Part shown: piece after piece, positions 10,720-26,706 of the stretch
Position numbering within the stretch: position 1 is the first letter of the stretch
Layout: each line of letters opens with the position of its first letter
Assembly: GCF_008831285.2 (NCBI RefSeq)
Contig: NC_045140.1
Span: 19,218,370 to 19,282,369, forward strand
Direction of reading: 5' to 3'
From: Nymphaea colorata
Taxonomy: Eukaryota > Streptophyta > Magnoliopsida > Nymphaeales > Nymphaeaceae
DNA length: 64,000 nucleotides
Notes under the pieces: model-generated
Told to the model about the DNA's origin: nothing
What the model saw: only the letters and a program-made list of their open reading frames with translations
Database searches by the model: none
Position numbers and translations under genes: made by a program

Positions 10720-12579
10720 TTAGACCTTTAACCAAAGTGCCAGATTGTGAGGATCCTCTACCGATGATTTGGGTACCTGCAAGGATAAAGAAAAACTTTT
10801 AAGAAAAGGATAATAAAAAAAAATTGTCATGTATTTTTCGTTTCTTGGATGTCTAATAACAACTGGCTATAAAACAAGAGAAATTTGAGAAGGCGACAAC
10901 TTTAGTCTGCTCGTACACTAATTATTTCACAGATTCTCCAAGCAGAGGCTTGTGCATAAGCTGCTTGAATAGCCCCTGTAGTGCTACAATCCATTTAACA
11001 ATTAAATTAGTCACTATTTTGAGTTTATGTTTTTCAAAACAAGGACGCATACCACTCTTCCTCCCATTCTGTCTGTAACAAAAGGTGTTCTAAACCTGTT
11101 TTAAAAATGCAGTAAAACCGCAATCAGAAAAGGTGATATCCCGAAATCCTTCACTGGTGTGTAAAACCGCTCGAGAGAGAGGAGAGGAGAGAGAACCTTA
11201 GCAACTCCTTGTGCAGGATATTCTCCCATCGGCCTTGGATCTGTGTAAAGTATAGAAATCAGAAGTTCAACAGGGCATTTCAAAGAATAAAACGTTCCCA
11301 AGTTTTTGCGATGTCAAGCTCCAATAAAATGAATCAGCAGCATGAAAACAACGCACAAACTGCCATATACATGTACAGTTTATCTGTCATGATCAGATTC
11401 GTGTGCTTCGAAGTTCTTTGCAGTCTCTTCTTTCAGTTTTGATCAATAGATAAGCATCACAATGCTGAAATCTTTCAGGATAAAGAAGAATCTAGTTTCA
11501 CAGTGGACCTCCACAACGATTCCAAAAATCACAACATCTCCACCTCATAATTGAAGTGAATTTTTTCACTAAAACTTTGGTCTATTTGTAGTAATTGCAA
11601 TGGTGCTTAGACACCATTATCATCATCATCAGGTTCCGTGAATGTAATAGTGCATCTCTAGGTATTCTTTCTCCTTTTGTTTCATCTGCCCTAAATTGCC
11701 TAACTTCTTGCATACATGATTTGGAATGTTCATTTGCAAGAACACAAATAGCTGCCTGTAAACTAGGATAGTGGTCTCCCGTAAAATGTTATTTACATCT
11801 ATATAATGAATAAGATAAGAGCTGCAGAAGGTACAAGAGAAAAAGAGATGTTGACAATGAACAAAAGAACAAAATTTAAAAGAAAAAGAAATAGTTCAAA
11901 CTCGTCTTCTTTTAAGAGACCACAACATCATAATTGTTCCTTCTGAGGCTATATCATATGCATCTATGACCTTAGTACAATCTTCCAGACAAGCATAATT
12001 TCAGTTTAAGTAACAAGGTGTCATCTCATCAGTGTGTATTCATTGATCCAACGGCAGTCAATGATGTAGATGTTGATGCATTCTTAGTCAAATGGTGAAG
12101 CTAATTCTTGTCTATGCAGCTAAGGTACAAGAACCCCCACAGTTTGATCTGTTCCAATTTCACTTAATTCATGTTCGGTCTGCAGAAATTAGTCTTAATA
12201 TGTTTAGCAAAGCATAATGAATTTCAGGAAACAATAAAAAACCAAAAAAATTTGAATGATACTTGAATGCTCAGAAAGTTGCTTCAATAGAGTAACAGTA
12301 AAGAAATTAACAAAAAGGCATGTCTGACAGATTTTATAGAGCTATCAATCTAACCCCCATTAAAAGATGCAGTAAGGAAGATGCACCTCATGCCGAAGTC
12401 CAACCTTTTTCACCTTGAAGCCTGTAATCAAGTGGATGTCGAAGTTCGTTGCAGGCCAGAGTTGCGGTTCGCCCAGAGGATGCGAGAACAGCCACAAAGA
12501 GATCATAAAATTGACAAATGCCGAAACATGGGCTAGCTACAGCTTGGCAGCATCTGACAAAGGCAGTCTGTGGGTCCAC
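10720..12579 (-). CDS. Exon-like segments of an unidentified minus-strand gene
   Basis: Several minus-strand segments have splice-like edges. 12412-12579 is open and reads TAFVRCCQAVAS. Around 11935-11975, after an acceptor-like ctaag, it reads VIDAYDIASEGTI. Around 11192-11238 it reads PRPMGEYPAQGVAK, between an acceptor-like cacag and the donor-like gttctc. About 10915-10975 follows a cactacag acceptor. 10720-10776 follows a cttgcag acceptor, reads VEDPHNLALWLKV and ends in TAA, as a last exon would. The VIDAYDIASEGTI segment is also kept, with a silent change, in the copy at 41.4 kb, which supports past coding. I do not recognise the protein, and the exons have not been shown to join in one frame. 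Confidence 0.35.
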
Positions 12580-12780
12580 AGCTTCTACAGTTTCTCAGGA
12601 TTGTGATTCTTATTGATGGATTCTAAAACAAATAAAGCAAGAGAGGAAAAGAAAAAAGTGAAGATATGGATGTACACTGATGACAGTATATAAAATTCAG
12701 CTCTAAAAGACACTGATTTTCATTGTAATTCATTTTTTAATACCTTTGCCTTTGTCAGATACTGACAAGCTGTAGCTAGC
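12532..12780. repeat. 34-bp inverted repeat at the left edge of repeat B
   Basis: 12532-12565 and 12747-12780 are inverted copies with two mismatches over 34 bp. The left copy lies inside the minus-strand open segment 12412-12579; the right copy forms the first bases of repeat B. Confidence 0.85.
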
Positions 12781-14826
12781 TGTGGACACACATGCCTTCT
12801 TTTCTGTTGTTTCAAACTTTTAGCTACCTATGGACTCGGAACTAACTTGGAAAACCATAAATCTGGCAATGATATTGATCATTATGGTTCGTATAGCACA
12901 ATTTTTAATCAAATGCTATCCTTTCTTGAAATGAGTCTGTTATTTGTCATGACTTCTCATCAATGTGTCTCTATTACATAGAGGTGTTTGCATATTTGTG
13001 GAGATATTCACATATTGTTTATTTGTAATCTCTATGGTATGTTATTTTAAATGTTATATTTAATGCTTCCTCGTTATTTATAATTCTACAAATTGTAGTT
13101 AACCTCAGTTCATTACATCGTCAAAGCATGGGAACGTTATCAAAACAAAAACTATTATCTGCTTGCAACACATGCAAACCCAAAAATGGATTCATAGTCA
13201 TTTGCATGCACCCACGTATCTGGCATTTTCGAGGTAAGGATCAACTCTAACGCTAAATCAATGAGAAAACACAAAAAAGAATTATGTAGAACACAGAATT
13301 CTAATGTTAAGTCAATGAAACTGAATATAAATTATGTTGAAGTTGGAACCTATTATATTTCCAATACACTGAAAATTTGATTCTGATGGATATAAACTTG
13401 TTCCTTTTCTAATTGAAAACTTCTGATATCAAAGGTTGATCAAATGTGTGGCGCCTTATGCTTGAGTTGCACTGATATAGTACCTAAGTTTGTTGAGTTA
13501 CACTGGTACAATACCTAATTTTGGCGTGTATTCAGAACGACAACTAGTCTTTATTTCCCATTCAAAGCACTTAGCTACGTTACGTTTTAAACGCTGTCTC
13601 TCTCTGTTCTGGGCGTGTCTGTGTTCGAAGTTGATTTTGTTCCTCCCTTGGGTTTGAGATTGAGGGAAATAGAATAATATGGAGGCAAGATCGGAGAATA
13701 AGACTGAAACACATTGATATTGGCCTGTATCTTCGCAGTCACAATAACAAAAATACAGCCAGAACGCTGGTGGGCGGCAAGAGATGCAGAAACATTAGCT
13801 TGTCTCAGTAATCTAATTTGGTCGACTCATTCATTTATTCAATGGGAGTTTATCACAATCGTTTTGGCCTCCAGGTTTGTGGAGTTCAAGAGAAGCGCAT
13901 AGATGGTTGTCTGGTTTGCAGCTGCAGGGATAGATCTTCCAATTTTAAGGGCCGATATATATCTACATCCCGATAATGTGTAATTAATTCTTTGTGAGAA
14001 CTATCGTATCCACATTTGGTCCTCCATTTCTATGGCCGTCTTTCTGCGTCGGCCAATAGATCGTGAGAAGATCACTATCCAACTGAGGAACTTTATCTTC
14101 ATTACCAGGATATGCTAGTGTTACTAAAAGACACCAAAGCGAGTTACCAGGAAAAAGATCTTGCATTAGAAGAGAACGTCCGCGGCAAGACACCATGACC
14201 GGGCCAGAAACCTGGTTCAACGCCAATGTCAAGGATGTATACGCATCCATCCTGTAATCCAAAAAACAAAAAACAGGTTTGAGATTCCCAACACCATGTC
14301 TCTTACGGCAGAAAGAAAGGCAGGAACGATTCTTTGCCTTTATGAGGCGAAACAGAAGTGCCCGCGACAGCTTATGGTAATTTGGTACAACGGATGTTCG
14401 AGGTGCATTTGGTCGAAAGGCTCAGTACCGACACATGGTCTTCCACATGCCGAGAGATTCATACCTTCAAATCACCATGTGGGCAGCGGAAGATGGACGA
14501 AGATAAGCAACAGCCGAGGAGAGTCCTTTTCTTTCTTTCCCCTCTTCCCCTATTTATAGTCATAGGCTCGTATATCGTTGGTTGGCCGTTGGGATGATTA
14601 TCCTTCCTGATAAGGATGAACATGCCTTTCCTATAAACTGCCTCGGTTGTTTGGGGCGGTTGCCCGGCGGTTGAAATGGATAATTTTGAACATTGAACCT
14701 CTTTGGGGCGGTTTTGAGTCACACATTTAAAATTCATCTTGCCTAAAACGAAACCAGGTTCCCAAGAAATACAGAACACCCTTTCCTAAAAAGAGTAAAT
14801 AGCGTGCCCCCAAAGTTGTTTATAAA
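12747..14826 (+). repeat. Repeat B (second copy of the 2-2.5-kb element)
   Basis: This is a direct copy of repeat A at about 97% up to 14590. The right end is shorter and lacks A's internal duplication. The 62-codon plus frame (13714-13902) and the 92-codon minus frame (13984-14262) are nearly identical to those in A. Its left end extends about 8 bp past A's left end, into the inverted 34-bp repeat. Confidence 0.85.
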
Positions 14827-16208
14827 AAGGTGTGCCGGTGATCCTGAATCTCAAAACTGAATCCCTTTTTACCCAGATAGCCTTGAAATTGGAACCGAGT
14901 TTTGAAAATATATTTTACCTGTTGTAAATAGATTTGGACAAGAGACTAAATTGTTTTAATTCGGATCCACCGGTTCTGTTTAAATAGACGTTTTGGTCTT
15001 CTAGATAAGGATTTAACTTGTTTATAGTTGACCCGTATCAGTTGTTACATACATAATTGGACCTAGATCCAACTTGCCTTGAAAATAAATAATTTATGCT
15101 TCACAAATGAATTTCGATTTAGATCTATATGTTCTAAAAATAGATATTTAAATGGACTTGAACATGATTTAGATTGTTTGAAAATATGTACGTTTGAATG
15201 TCGTTATGGATTTGGACCCAAACCCAGTTTGGCCTATATAGTTCAATGGTGTGGATTAGTTAGATTAGTGAAATCAAATAAAACATACTAATAAGTACTT
15301 ATGGATATGGATCTTGTTGTGTTTTAATTGTATCCAATTAATTTGGATCTAATTTACATATACATGCTTACGTATTGCTTGTTATGCATACATGTGGATG
15401 TGAACTTCATTTGTTTGAAGTGTATACATTCGTGTATGATTACAAACAGATATAGATTTGGATTTAACTTGTTTTCATATCCATATGTATATCGTTGTTG
15501 ATTATACTTGTATGATGGCCCATGTCATGATGATATGTTTGCTTTGATTAAACATATCTATTTATGCCTTGTTAAAACTGCAATGATTTTTGGATCTTAG
15601 CAAGAGAATGGGAGCTCAACGATGTATTCTAGACGCCTTACTAGTTACTTGTACTTTAGATCCCGTGGGGGCTGTGGAGCCACATGATACAGAATTGGCT
15701 TCACCTAATGGCTGTCAGCCAAGCTGCAGGACCATAGGTAGCTTCTCTGTGGAAAACAAATAAGTTAGGTGGAATAGTTTGCATGGAGATTGAAGGAGCG
15801 TAAAGGTGAAGGAGAGCAAATGGAGCTCAAAGTACTGTAATACGTTCACTGCAATGCCATCATTTGTATCTCGTTGTACTTTCCAGCTCGACTTATCTGT
15901 GCTCAATTTGTTTGAGGTGCTGAGCAGGTTGATATGCATGTATCCTCTTCTTGTTTATTCAGTCGTTATAAGACATTGACAAATGGTGGTGACAGAGCAT
16001 TCGCTTTCATCTAGTTTTGTTTCTGGTGTACGCAGCAAAGGTGCTTCATGAGAAAAACTAGATGGATTTAGCCAAAAAAATTCTTTATATCAACAAAACA
16101 ATTTGAACTAGATATACAGAGAATATATATGGGAAGTAATATACATGAATTCCCAGAAATAGACCTTCACCTTCTGATAGGGATATTATTTGGAAATATG
16201 GTGTGAAT
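14827..16208. other. AT-rich sequence downstream of the CDPK gene
   Basis: There is no gene. 15298-15357 is one copy of the AT-rich monomer (core attgtatccaattaatttgg) that occurs as a tandem pair in each palindrome arm. The 3' UTR of the minus-strand CDPK presumably begins just left of 16209. Confidence 0.5.
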
Positions 16209-21111
<4,903 letters not shown>

Positions 21112-21334
21112 GTACACCGCTTCCTCCTCCTCCTCCTTCCTCCTCTAGAGGGAAGTTAGAAAGACAGGAAGGAAGACGGCGTGTGGTGGACCTGTGGAGG
21201 AAGGGGGGAAGAGAGAGAGAGGAGGTGGCCACTATGAATGTGTCTGCAGGAGGAGGGTAGATGGATGGACGGCAGCACGCATTGCTCGCTGGTCGTTATT
21301 CTTTCCAACGTACTTCAACGAACAATGGCCAACG

Positions 21335-21378
<44 letters not shown>

Positions 21379-22404
21379 GAGGTTGTGCTTGTTCCGCTAG
21401 GAATGATTTCCCCGCCACCGCTTGAGTTTGTCGTCTGTAGCAAATGATATACTGAAATCGGTTTGTCAATCGAACCAAAAAAATAAAGCCTCATTATTCA
21501 GCGATTCGATGAATCCGATCTGATCACTTGTGAAGAAGACTGATTAAAAAATTAAAAACAATGAGGTTGATTAAAAATTGGTTTTTAATTAAAAACCAAT
21601 TAGCGGCCTATTGCAGATAAGAACAACGGTCTAAGTTTCTTTTAATTTCTAATTAAGAAATGGTCGCTCAGGTTTTTTTCATGATTCTCAAATTAAGCCA
21701 CGACATCGTTAGTGTTGGCAAATGTATAGTTAGAAAATTCATGACTGAGAGCCACTGACTTATTGTTGATTTGATCAAGTTTTAATATAATATGAATCGG
21801 CGACTTAAAACGCCGAGTTAAGCCAAGTGGGGCTGAGTCAGGGGGACAAGATGGATCAACCTTGACTCATAGCCAGGTCTTTTTAGCGATTCAAGAGTCG
21901 ACCGATTCCTCAACCAACTCGGCAAACAAACCAGCTATATTTAAAAGACCACATTTCAAAACTGAAGAATGCGAGGTCGTCTGTCTTGGTGAGCTCCTTG
22001 ACCGCACTCTCTCAGAAATACTGAACTGCATGTAATCAAAAAGTAAAATATGTCTAACCGTATTTTGAAAGTATACGTAGTGCCTTCAATTCAAATAGAG
22101 ATACTCAAAATTTTCTCCCAAACTGAATCAAGCAAGACACAAATAGCACAACACAATGAGTCGAGCCAACTCGGCTTCGACTTAAACTCGCTTGAAAAAA
22201 CTTAAATCCAGCTCAACTTGTTTATAGACTAGAGTTAAAGCTGACACTTAAATTCGAAACGATGAATAAGTTCAGCTGTAGTTACAAGAACTTCACTTGG
22301 TTTAAACTCGACTTGCTACTTTAAACCGGTTGAATCCCAAAAAACCGGTTCACCAAATTTCCGAAACCAATTCGACAGTTTAGGGTAAAACGAAAATTTC
22401 TTTA
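21112..22404. promoter_or_regulatory. Region upstream of the CDPK gene
   Basis: The first 40 bp hold a GGA-rich stretch (on the minus strand) of presumed 5' UTR. A CT/GA microsatellite lies at about 21339-21372, some 230 bp upstream of the ATG; such GAGA tracts are common in plant core promoters. A perfect 26-bp palindrome lies at 21576-21601. No TATA box can be chosen with confidence. The rest is AT-rich with no gene. Confidence 0.45.
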
Positions 22405-22543
22405 CTGTTCACAACGGTCGTCGTTCCCTTCCTTTCGACTTGTCTCTCCCTCTCTTCCGTGGGACTCCACGGAAGAGAGGGAGTCCCACGGAAGAGAGGG
22501 AGAGACAAGTCGAAATGAAGGGAACGACGACCGTTGTGAACAG
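22405..22543. repeat. 139-bp hairpin (arms about 62 bp, one mismatch)
   Basis: The left arm begins ctgttcacaacggtcgtcgt and the right arm ends with its complement. The arms pair almost completely with only a few unpaired bases, and one C/A mismatch is seen. Near the centre a 17-bp unit (acggaagagagggagtcc and its complement) is repeated, so two registers of folding are possible. It has no target duplication that I can see. Confidence 0.85.
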
Positions 22544-22809
22544 CAGAGTCACCAGACCACGGTCACAGACGTGCGAGACCACCGCACCAGCACCGGCCCA
22601 TCGGCGTCGCGTCATCTGCCTAGTAGCAAGAATTCGCATTCCACTTTTTCCATTAAACATTCTTTTATTTATGTAGACGCTTAGCTTATTTCGTTACATA
22701 TTATTTCAAAGAAAGAACGAAAAATACATTCAACCAAGCACCAAGAAGGGGAATCCTTATTTATTTAATACAAACGGTGAAACTGTGTAAATCTCTTGCA
22801 CTCGAGGCT
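22544..22809. other. No supported gene
   Basis: This is short sequence between the hairpin and the end of the RBR pseudogene frame. No feature was recognised. Confidence 0.4.
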
Positions 22810-23243
22810 TCAATCCATGAGATGAAGACAACGATGCTGCAGTGCTACTTCGACCAACTTTGGGACGAGGACTGTCGTAAAACACGCACTTCTTGCATCC
22901 AATGATTCCTCAATTGCCAAACAACACATACTAATCAAATAACCTGCCGAAAAACCTTCCGTCTGATCTGTTGTTGGTGAGTTCCCAGTAAATGACATAG
23001 TGGCCTGGATTGTCGGCTCTTTCAGGATTGACATCGGGTGATACGCCCATCTTGCGCCACATTTGTAGCAGAAGCTGCAACCACACCTGCAAGTGATGTG
23101 GTTGCAGCCCCCTACTTTCTCAATACATTTTGCATTTGGGGCATTGCTGCCATTTAAAAATGGCCGCGAGCTTTATGATCTCTTCATCATTATCCTTCTT
23201 GTTCTTCTTGTCGCTGTCCTTCTTTATCTATCCATTGTGCTGG

Positions 23244-23248
23244 AAAAG
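23244..23248. repeat. Target-site duplication, left (aaaag)
   Basis: The five bases aaaag directly precede the left LTR (TGTTGGA) and recur at 30167-30171 directly after the right LTR (TCCAACA). Confidence 0.95.
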
Positions 23249-23572
23249 TGTTGGACGTTTTTCTATGCACCAGAAATCTCCCTATGTTGGTTCAGCAAGA
23301 TCTCCAGCGTCCTCTGTGAAGAACAGCAAACAAGAGCAAGAGCAAGAGGAAGAGAGAGAAGATAAGTCAGTTTTATTTTGGGGTTTTCTTCCAAAGGGCT
23401 TCTCACGGATTATCATCTTGAGAGTTTGCTAGGAATTTAAAGCCCAGCCCTTTAGGTTTTCCCCAACCCTAGCTACGGTTACGTGGGAGATTCTTTAGGA
23501 GATATTGTAAGAGTACTTTTAGATGAAAATCTAGTAACTGCTCGGATAGGGCTCAATGGCCACTATCCAACA
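23249..23572 (-). repeat. 3' LTR of the copia element
   Basis: This LTR is 324 bp, starts TGTTGGA and ends TCCAACA. It keeps the 17 bp (around tgaaaatctagtaactg) missing from the other LTR. Confidence 0.97.
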
Positions 23573-23585
23573 TCTCCCACTTGGC
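23573..23585 (-). promoter_or_regulatory. Polypurine tract of the copia element
   Basis: On the minus strand ccaagtgggaga lies directly before the 3' LTR, the usual place for the plus-strand primer. Confidence 0.75.
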
Positions 23586-23737
23586 CATGAGACCGCCAGT
23601 TTTCTTCCATTATATGTGGGTTTTCTTTTCTCAGTTTGTTACGTGGTTTTCCTTAATTGGCTTATCCAGCGTAACTTAAACCTTTTTCGAGGTTTACAGC
23701 GAGGTTTTCCATTCAATGGTTTTTCCTTCGCAATCTT

Positions 23738-24235
23738 TCAAATATATTTCAGCCCCATATGAGCTACATGTTTTGAAAACAAGTCTTCAGATATTCCCTT
23801 GGTTAAGGGATCAGCCACCATATCATTTGTAGGCAAATATTCTACTGAGATTTCATTTTTCTCGATCATTTCATGAACATAATGGTATTTCACCATTATA
23901 TGTTTACTCTTTGAGCTGACAGCTCCATTTTTCATCAGAGATATTGCTGCCTGATTATCACAGTATAGTTGGACCGGTTCATGAGCAAGATCTAATTTCA
24001 AGTCTTTCAAGAACCGATTTATCCAGACAGCAAAAGTAGTTGCAATATTGCATGCTACATACTCTGCTTCTTGTGTGTGCTGAGCAACACATCCCTGTTT
24101 CTTACAAGACCAGGCTATCGCCCCACCTCCAAAGAGAAAGACATACCCTGAAGTGGATTTACTATCATCTTTACAACCTGCAAAATCTGCATCAGAATAG
24201 CCAACTAAAGTTAGCTCATCTGCTTGATAAGACAA
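23738..24235 (-). CDS. Copia RNase H region
   Basis: The 165-codon frame shows the copia RNase H signature: YSDADFAGC at the start, then STSGYVFLFGGGAIAW, the EAEYVA motif, and CDNQAAISL. In the intact polyprotein this domain degrades RNA in the RNA-DNA hybrid. It is separated from the reverse transcriptase frame by an in-frame TGA near 24242. Confidence 0.93.
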   Translation of the reverse strand: MSYQADELTLVGYSDADFAGCKDDSKSTSGYVFLFGGGAIAWSCKKQGCVAQHTQEAEYVACNIATTFAVWINRFLKDLKLDLAHEPVQLYCDNQAAISLMKNGAVSSKSKHIMVKYHYVHEMIEKNEISVEYLPTNDMVADPLTKGISEDLFSKHVAHMGLKYI

Positions 24236-24241
24236 TTTCAG

Positions 24242-25336
24242 TCATTTTGTTCCTTTAATATACCGAAAAATTCTTTTGACTGCTTGCCAATGAGGCCATC
24301 CAGAATTACTTTGATAACGACTTACCAGACCGATAGAAAAACTTATGTCTGGTCTGGTACAAAGCATTAAATACATCAGACTACCAACTGCTTGTGCATA
24401 TGGAACATTTAATTTTTGTTGTTCTTCACTGGGACAATCACTCCTGCTTAAGTTTGCTCCTTTAGCTATAGGAGTCCCAATTGGTTTACAGTCTAACATA
24501 CGAAATTTCTTCAAGATATGATCAATATACCGTTCCTGGCTTAAACTCAGGATTTTTGAGTTTCTTTCTCAAGTGATTTTTATTCCTAATATATAGGATG
24601 CTTCACCCAAGTCCTTCATTTCGAAGTTTTTGTTTAGCCAAGTCTTCGTTTTGTATATCATATCGTTATCATTTCCTGTTAATAATATGTCATCAACATA
24701 TAATGATAGAATACAGAAAAGACTCCCACTTTTCCAAACGTATACACAGTGGTCTAGTTGGTTTGCTACAAACCCAAGTTTTGTAATTGCTTTGTGAAAA
24801 GCAAAATACCACTGTCTTGGAGATTGTTTCAGTCCATATAACGATTTATTCAACTTGTACACTTTGTCTTCTTTTTCCTTGATGACATATCCCTGCGGTT
24901 GAGTCATATATATAGTTTCTTTTAACTCACCGTTCAGAAAAGCAGTCTTCACATCCATCTGACAAATATCCAGGTCATAGAATGCCGCGATAGCCAAAAT
25001 TATTCTGATTGATGCGAACTTTGCAACTGGCGAATAGGTCTCTGAGTAATCAATTCCTTCCTTTTGGGAAAAACCTTTCGCCACTAGTCTGGCTTTGAAT
25101 TTTTCAACTGATCCATCAGCTTTATACTTCTTCCTTAGCACCCATTTACATCCAATGGGTTTTCTGTCATTAAGAAGATCTACTAATTCCCAGACTTTAT
25201 TCTTTTCTATGGATTCAATTTCTTCATCCATAGCATTCACCCAATCTGACGATTCATGTGAGCTTACCGCTTCATCATATGTCAGATTGTCAGACATTTC
25301 GTCAATGTCTGCTAGGTAGCATAGCTCCTCTGCCAA
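24242..25336 (-). CDS. Copia reverse transcriptase region
   Basis: The two parts, 24569-25336 and 24242-24514, are in the same frame and separated by an in-frame TGA at 24569-24571. The first carries the family pattern KWVLRKKYKADG, RLVAKGFSQ, the MDVKTAFLNGEL segment, SLYGLKQSPRQW, and the catalytic YVDD. The second carries GSLMYLMLCTRPDI and the link to RNase H. The enzyme copies element RNA into DNA in virus-like particles. Confidence 0.95.
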
Positions 25337-25353
25337 ATATACATAATAATCAT

Positions 25354-26706
25354 TTAAATATGAAGGAGGAGCTCTTGGTCTTTTATGACTGATAACGTCT
25401 GAGATGATGAAGTATTCATATCAGTTGGTTCATTGCCTAACTGATCTTCAGTAGGTTCATTTCCTGACTGTTCCTCAAATGATTCTTGTTCAGTTGGTTC
25501 ATTGCCAAACTGAACTCCAGTCGGTTCATTTCCTGACTGACCTCCAGTCGGTTCATTACCAGACTGTTCATCTGAATAAATCAGATCATCCAGTGTATCA
25601 TTTCGATATTCCACTGGATCATAATCTTTATTATTGAGTTCTTCTATGAACTCTACATCTCTACTTTCTATAAGTCCCATAGATGAATGATATAATCTGT
25701 AGCCCTTGGATCCTTTTGGGTATCCAATAAATATACATCTCACTGATCTATTATCTAGTTTATCCAATTTTGGATCTAGAATTTTCACGTGTGCTACAGA
25801 TCCCCATCTCCTTAAATATCTCAGATCTGATTTTATACCAGTCCATCTTTCATAAGGAGTGGTTGGGACTGCTTTGCAGGGCACTCGTTTTATTGTATAC
25901 ATAGCTGTCAACACAGCTTCTCCCCAAAAAACTTTTGGTAATTGTGCTCCTGCCAACATGGATCTCACCATGTTCAAGAGGGTTCTATTACACCTCTCAG
26001 CCACACCATTTTGTTGTGGTGTCCTAGGCATTGTCTTTTGCCTATTAATTCCAAGGTTTTTGCAGTATTCGAGGAATTCACTAGAAGTGTATTCTCCTCC
26101 TCGATCAGACCTTATGATTTTGATGTTCCTTCCAAGTTGTCTCTCGACTTCAGATTTGTATTCCTTGAATTTCTCAAGTGCTTCAGATTTATATCTGATT
26201 AAATATATGTAACCAAATCTTGAGAAGTCGTCAATAAAAGTTATGAAATATAACTTGCCACTATGAGTTTGGACCCTGAAAGGTCCACAGATATCAGTAT
26301 GAATTATCTCTAATAATTCAGTGGCTCGAATTACTTCAGATGGAAATGGTTTTCTTGTCATTTTTCCATATACACATGACTCGCATTTCGTAAAATCACT
26401 TAGATTTATGTCAGGTATTAAACCTTGTTGTGCTAGAGTCTGCATCTTTTTTATGCTTATATGGCTTAATCTTTCATGCCATAAGTTTACATTCACACTC
26501 ATTGCACAATCGAAATAAGCAGAACTTGAAGCTTCATTCATGTCATTCAATTTGAACATACCATGTTCTTTTACAAATTTTCCACTAAACATGAGTCTTC
26601 CATGTTTTCCTACTGTTACTTTTCCTGGAATAAAACGTACTTCAAAACCTTTCCCAGTTAGTGCAGGAACTGACACTAGATTCCTCCTCATGGAGGAGAC
26701 ATACAA
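25354..26706 (-). CDS. Copia integrase region with a C-terminal SGNEPT repeat
   Basis: The 450-codon frame begins near the end of the protease. It holds the HHCC-like zinc region (LWHERLSHIS, then CESCVYGK) and the integrase core with the D, D and E positions in HTDICGPF, DDFSRFGY and NGVAERCNR. About 45 residues near its end consist of five imperfect copies of SGNEPT separated by Gln/Glu-rich spacers (about 25418-25570). The frame stops just before the reverse transcriptase frame, with a phase change. Confidence 0.95.
   Translation of the reverse strand: MYVSSMRRNLVSVPALTGKGFEVRFIPGKVTVGKHGRLMFSGKFVKEHGMFKLNDMNEASSSAYFDCAMSVNVNLWHERLSHISIKKMQTLAQQGLIPDINLSDFTKCESCVYGKMTRKPFPSEVIRATELLEIIHTDICGPFRVQTHSGKLYFITFIDDFSRFGYIYLIRYKSEALEKFKEYKSEVERQLGRNIKIIRSDRGGEYTSSEFLEYCKNLGINRQKTMPRTPQQNGVAERCNRTLLNMVRSMLAGAQLPKVFWGEAVLTAMYTIKRVPCKAVPTTPYERWTGIKSDLRYLRRWGSVAHVKILDPKLDKLDNRSVRCIFIGYPKGSKGYRLYHSSMGLIESRDVEFIEELNNKDYDPVEYRNDTLDDLIYSDEQSGNEPTGGQSGNEPTGVQFGNEPTEQESFEEQSGNEPTEDQLGNEPTDMNTSSSQTLSVIKDQELLLHI

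Noticed and set aside
23093-23432. Plus-strand frames across the left LTR boundary
   Set aside because: They cross the junction of host DNA and LTR on the wrong strand and lie opposite RING2.
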